A stretch of 8,389 nt of DNA from a bacterium (lineage in GTDB: Bacteria; Latescibacterota; UBA2968; UBA8231): the NCBI GenBank assembly GCA_027593305.1, contig JAQCJA010000175.1:1-8389 (forward strand). Reading direction: 5' to 3'. The notes below the pieces were generated by a model. That model saw nothing but the letters and a program-made list of their open reading frames with translations. It was not told the origin of the DNA and searched no databases. The position numbers and the translations under genes were made by a program. Of the stretch, positions 6,409 to 8,389 are shown piece by piece (position 1 is the first letter of the stretch; every line of letters begins with the position of its first letter).

Positions 6409-7653
6409 TCAGAAGCCGCCGCGCAGCCGCTCTGCTTCTGCCACTCGCGCGATGGCGATCATGAAAGCGGCCGTGCGCATACGGACGTTCTTGTCGCGCA
6501 TCACCCCGATCACGTTCTGGTACGCCCGGGACATGATCTTTTCGAGTTGCTCATTGACGCGCGCTTCATCCCAGGTGAAGACCTGGACATTCTGCACCCA
6601 TTCGAAATACGACACCGTTACGCCGCCGGCGTTGGCCAGGATGTCGGGAACGATGGGGATCCCACGTTCCTCAAGAATGGCATCAGCGATTGTCGTAATC
6701 GGGGAGTTGGCCGCTTCGACTATCATCCGGGTCTTCACATCCCGGGCGTTCTCCTGGGTGATGGCGCCACCCAGGGCAGCGGGGATCAGGATGTCGCAGT
6801 CGAGGCCGAGCAAGTCTTCATTGGAGATCGCTTCGCCGGAGCCGAAGCCACCGATCGTTCGGGTCATGGCCGCATGACGGAACAGATCCTCCACAGGCAG
6901 CCCATCGCTGCAGTACAGGCCTCCTGAGAAGTCGCTGACGGCGACGACCCTGGCGCCCATCTCGGCCAGCAGTCTGGCCGTCCAGGAGCCGACGTTGCCG
7001 AAGCCCTGGATCGCCACGCGGGCGCCCTTCAATTCGATACCGAACTCCAGGCAGGCTTCACGGGTAATGATGCTGACACCACGTCCGGTGGCCGCCTCAC
7101 GACCGGGAGAACCGCCGAGGGCCAGCGGTTTGCCTGTGACAATGCCCGGCGTGTAGCCATAGCGCTGACTGTACTCGTCCATGATCCACGCCATGACCTG
7201 GGCGTTGGTGTTGACGTCCGGAGCGGGAATGTCAGTGTGCAGCCCCCATGCGAGTCCGATCCGTGTCGTGAAGCGCCGAGTGAGGTGCTCCAGTTCGGTC
7301 AGGGTCATCAGCGCGGGATCACAGGTGATGCCGCCCTTGGCGCCGCCAAAAGGAATGTCCACGAGCGCTGTCTTCCACGTCATCAGGGAGGCCAGAGACC
7401 GGGCCTCGTCAATGTCAACGTGAGGATGGTAGCGCAGGCCACCCTTCATGGGGCCGCGGGCCATATTGTGCTGCACCCGGTACCCGAGAAACACCTCGAT
7501 GTGGCCGTTTGACATCCGCAGCGGAACTTCGACCTGCACTTCGCGGAAAGGCGTTTTCAGCAGCAACCGCTCGTCCTCAGGCAGGTCGATGGCATTGGCA
7601 GCTTTGTCAAACAGCCTGTTCGTGTTCTCGTAATTGCTGACTCGTTCAGCCAC
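6409..7653 (-). CDS. gdhA: Glutamate dehydrogenase (Glu/Leu/Phe/Val dehydrogenase family)
   Basis: This cytosolic enzyme of 414 residues, the normal length, interconverts glutamate with 2-oxoglutarate plus ammonia using NAD(P). The N-terminal substrate domain has GPMKGGLRYH (K70 binds the substrate carboxylate) and MTWKTALVDIPFGGAKGG (K94, and K106 the catalytic lysine). D146 in IPAPDVNT is the proton-transfer aspartate. The nucleotide-binding domain has QGFGNVGSW (216-224). D241 in VAVSDFSG sits at the end of the second strand, where an acidic residue tends to favour NAD+. ILANAGGVTVSYFEWVQN (338-355) is the glutamate-type signature, favouring glutamate over leucine or phenylalanine. The start is the GTG at 7653 with AAGGA at 7665-7661, 7 bases upstream. 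The symporter gene follows after one base. An NAD+ preference would point to glutamate breakdown, but this is inference from one position. Confidence 0.95.
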   Translation of the reverse strand: MAERVSNYENTNRLFDKAANAIDLPEDERLLLKTPFREVQVEVPLRMSNGHIEVFLGYRVQHNMARGPMKGGLRYHPHVDIDEARSLASLMTWKTALVDIPFGGAKGGITCDPALMTLTELEHLTRRFTTRIGLAWGLHTDIPAPDVNTNAQVMAWIMDEYSQRYGYTPGIVTGKPLALGGSPGREAATGRGVSIITREACLEFGIELKGARVAIQGFGNVGSWTARLLAEMGARVVAVSDFSGGLYCSDGLPVEDLFRHAAMTRTIGGFGSGEAISNEDLLGLDCDILIPAALGGAITQENARDVKTRMIVEAANSPITTIADAILEERGIPIVPDILANAGGVTVSYFEWVQNVQVFTWDEARVNEQLEKIMSRAYQNVIGVMRDKNVRMRTAAFMIAIARVAEAERLRGGF

Positions 7654-7660
7654 AGATCTG

Positions 7661-7665
7661 TCCTT
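7661..7665 (-). promoter_or_regulatory. Ribosome binding site that fixes the GTG start of gdhA
   Basis: AAGGA on the minus strand lies exactly 7 bases before the GTG at 7653-7651. It is the best Shine-Dalgarno in the leftward group and supports the GTG over any internal ATG. Confidence 0.7.
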
Positions 7666-7681
7666 GGTGTGAGACGGGGGT

Positions 7682-7708
7682 AGAATACAGACCGTGGCGC
7701 TGCGTCAG
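7682..7708 (-). promoter_or_regulatory. Weak candidate promoter for gdhA and the transporters
   Basis: In the 51-base gap before gdhA, TATTCT (7687-7682) could be a -10 hexamer, 28 bases before the GTG. CTGACG (7708-7703) could be a -35, but the spacing is only 15 bases. A main promoter further upstream, beyond the window, with read-through from the NTF2-like gene is equally possible. Confidence 0.2.
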
Positions 7709-7711
7709 CGC
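7697..7711. terminator. Short perfect hairpin over the stop codon of the NTF2-like gene
   Basis: GCGCTG (7697-7702) and CAGCGC (7706-7711) flank a 3-base loop. The hairpin overlaps the TGA of the leftward NTF2-like gene at 7707-7705. There is no T-run after it on the minus strand, so at most it would weaken read-through into gdhA. It also overlaps the candidate -35 element of gdhA. Confidence 0.2.
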
Positions 7712-8389
7712 AGGGCGGTTGCCTGGGGGGGATCGGGTGTGGTCTTCCACCACGCCCAGTTCACCAGCCACGACCCGCTGGCGCGGGTCAACAGCCACGT
7801 ATTGTAGCGGTCCTCAACGATTCGGGCTTCTCCCGACGCGTATGTGGCAGTGATCCGCTGCCGCGACACGGCGACTGCTTCGTCCCCCTTGGCCACAGCG
7901 TGCAGGACGGTGGACTCAATGGCGTAGGTGACATTTTCCAGGCGATCACCGAGCCACTCATCGAACTCCTCGCGGTCGCCGAAGATGATGACCCACGAGG
8001 CGGGATTGGTGCTGAAATAGGCGTCGGTGATCACCACATCTTCGGTGACACCAGCGACGATGTCTGAGTGACTGCCGGCGCTCCACTGGGCGGCGTGATC
8101 CTGAACGGCACGGGCCACATCAGCAGCTTCTACGCGGCCGTCGGCAGGGCCGCTGTCAATATCTCCCAGGTCGACAATGGCGCCCGTCACCAACCACTTC
8201 TCGTCCAGTTTGTGGAAGATCCACAAGCGTCTCTGCGAATAGGGGGCACGTGCGCCTGTGCTGCTGTCAATGACCTGGCCCACATCAAGGGTTGTAACGA
8301 AAGCCTTGTTCTTCCACTCGGCCATGACGATCACCTCGCGCTTGATGTCATACCGATGGACGGACAGATCCGCCTTCAGGGCACTGGCC
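7705..8389 (-). CDS. Tandem NTF2-like (SnoaL/DUF4440-type) domain protein; 5' end outside window
   Basis: The frame is open from the TGA at 7707-7705 to the right edge, giving 227 residues with no start needed inside. The GTG at 8334 and ATG at 8325 fall within a domain, so the true start is probably beyond the window. Visible residues 1-75 look like the second half of an NTF2-like fold: an alternating strand YDIKREVIVMAEWKNKAFVT, then RRLWIFHKLDEKWLVTGA, the usual 'r..w.f.k.d.kWlv..' closing strands. Residues about 86-217 form a complete second copy: a starting helix (ADVARAVQDHAAQWSAGSHS), strands around VVITDAYFS, a helix with REEFDEWLGDRLENV, and closing strands RYNTWLLTRASGSWLVNWAW. Such folds bind small ligands or act as small enzymes, and many have no known reaction. 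No catalytic residue set is recognisable here. It lies 51 bases upstream of gdhA in the same direction; a shared role is possible but not shown. Confidence 0.72.
   Translation of the reverse strand, partial: ASALKADLSVHRYDIKREVIVMAEWKNKAFVTTLDVGQVIDSSTGARAPYSQRRLWIFHKLDEKWLVTGAIVDLGDIDSGPADGRVEAADVARAVQDHAAQWSAGSHSDIVAGVTEDVVITDAYFSTNPASWVIIFGDREEFDEWLGDRLENVTYAIESTVLHAVAKGDEAVAVSRQRITATYASGEARIVEDRYNTWLLTRASGSWLVNWAWWKTTPDPPQATALR

Noticed and set aside
8326..8334. GTG at 8334 as the true start of the NTF2-like gene
   Set aside because: The frame stays open to the window edge. The residues upstream (SVHRYDIKRE) continue the same strand pattern, so the start lies outside.

Overview
The window is GC-rich chromosomal DNA from a Gram-negative (diderm) bacterium. 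The diderm assignment rests on a secreted C-terminal-processing-type protease, a membrane-anchored M23 murein peptidase and an LptE-type lipopolysaccharide-assembly lipoprotein. The protein styles (M23 protein with an N-terminal cytosolic beta-like stretch, small FlgT-C-like protein, LptE with a DEESAD-type motif) recall uncultured FCB-group or neighbouring phyla, but I cannot place it more precisely. There are seven protein genes, two of them cut by the window ends. I see no rRNA, tRNA, CRISPR array, insertion sequence or phage gene.

Left part (1-2771), cell envelope. A leftward S41 (CtpA-like) protease gene runs off the left edge. It diverges from a rightward group of three genes: an M23/LytM endopeptidase, a small protein resembling the FlgT C-terminal domain, and lptE. 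The 395-base region between the divergent genes carries a near-consensus sigma70 promoter (TTGACA-17-TATACT) for the rightward genes, followed by a leader of about 113 bases with GC-rich hairpins. A weaker candidate promoter serves the protease and sits within a tandem imperfect repeat.

Right part (2781-8389), nitrogen and sodium metabolism, all leftward. In transcription order: a protein with tandem NTF2-like (SnoaL/DUF4440-type) domains whose start is outside the window, glutamate dehydrogenase (gdhA), a long sodium:solute symporter, and an NhaC-family Na+/H+ antiporter. The last three are packed with gaps of 1 and 33 bases and start with GTG, TTG and TTG. A simple reading is a sodium-coupled module: the symporter imports an amino or organic acid with Na+, glutamate dehydrogenase links glutamate to 2-oxoglutarate, and NhaC returns Na+ outward. 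The substrate of the symporter cannot be read from the sequence.

The two blocks meet tail to tail with only 9 bases between the lptE and nhaC-family stop codons. Two small inverted repeats there may end transcription. I found no clear case of a new defence or mobile system. The points most worth checking are the symporter's apparent extra C-terminal two-helix domain, the Na+-cycle operon, the tandem NTF2-like protein, and the small conserved-looking gene between the M23 peptidase and lptE.
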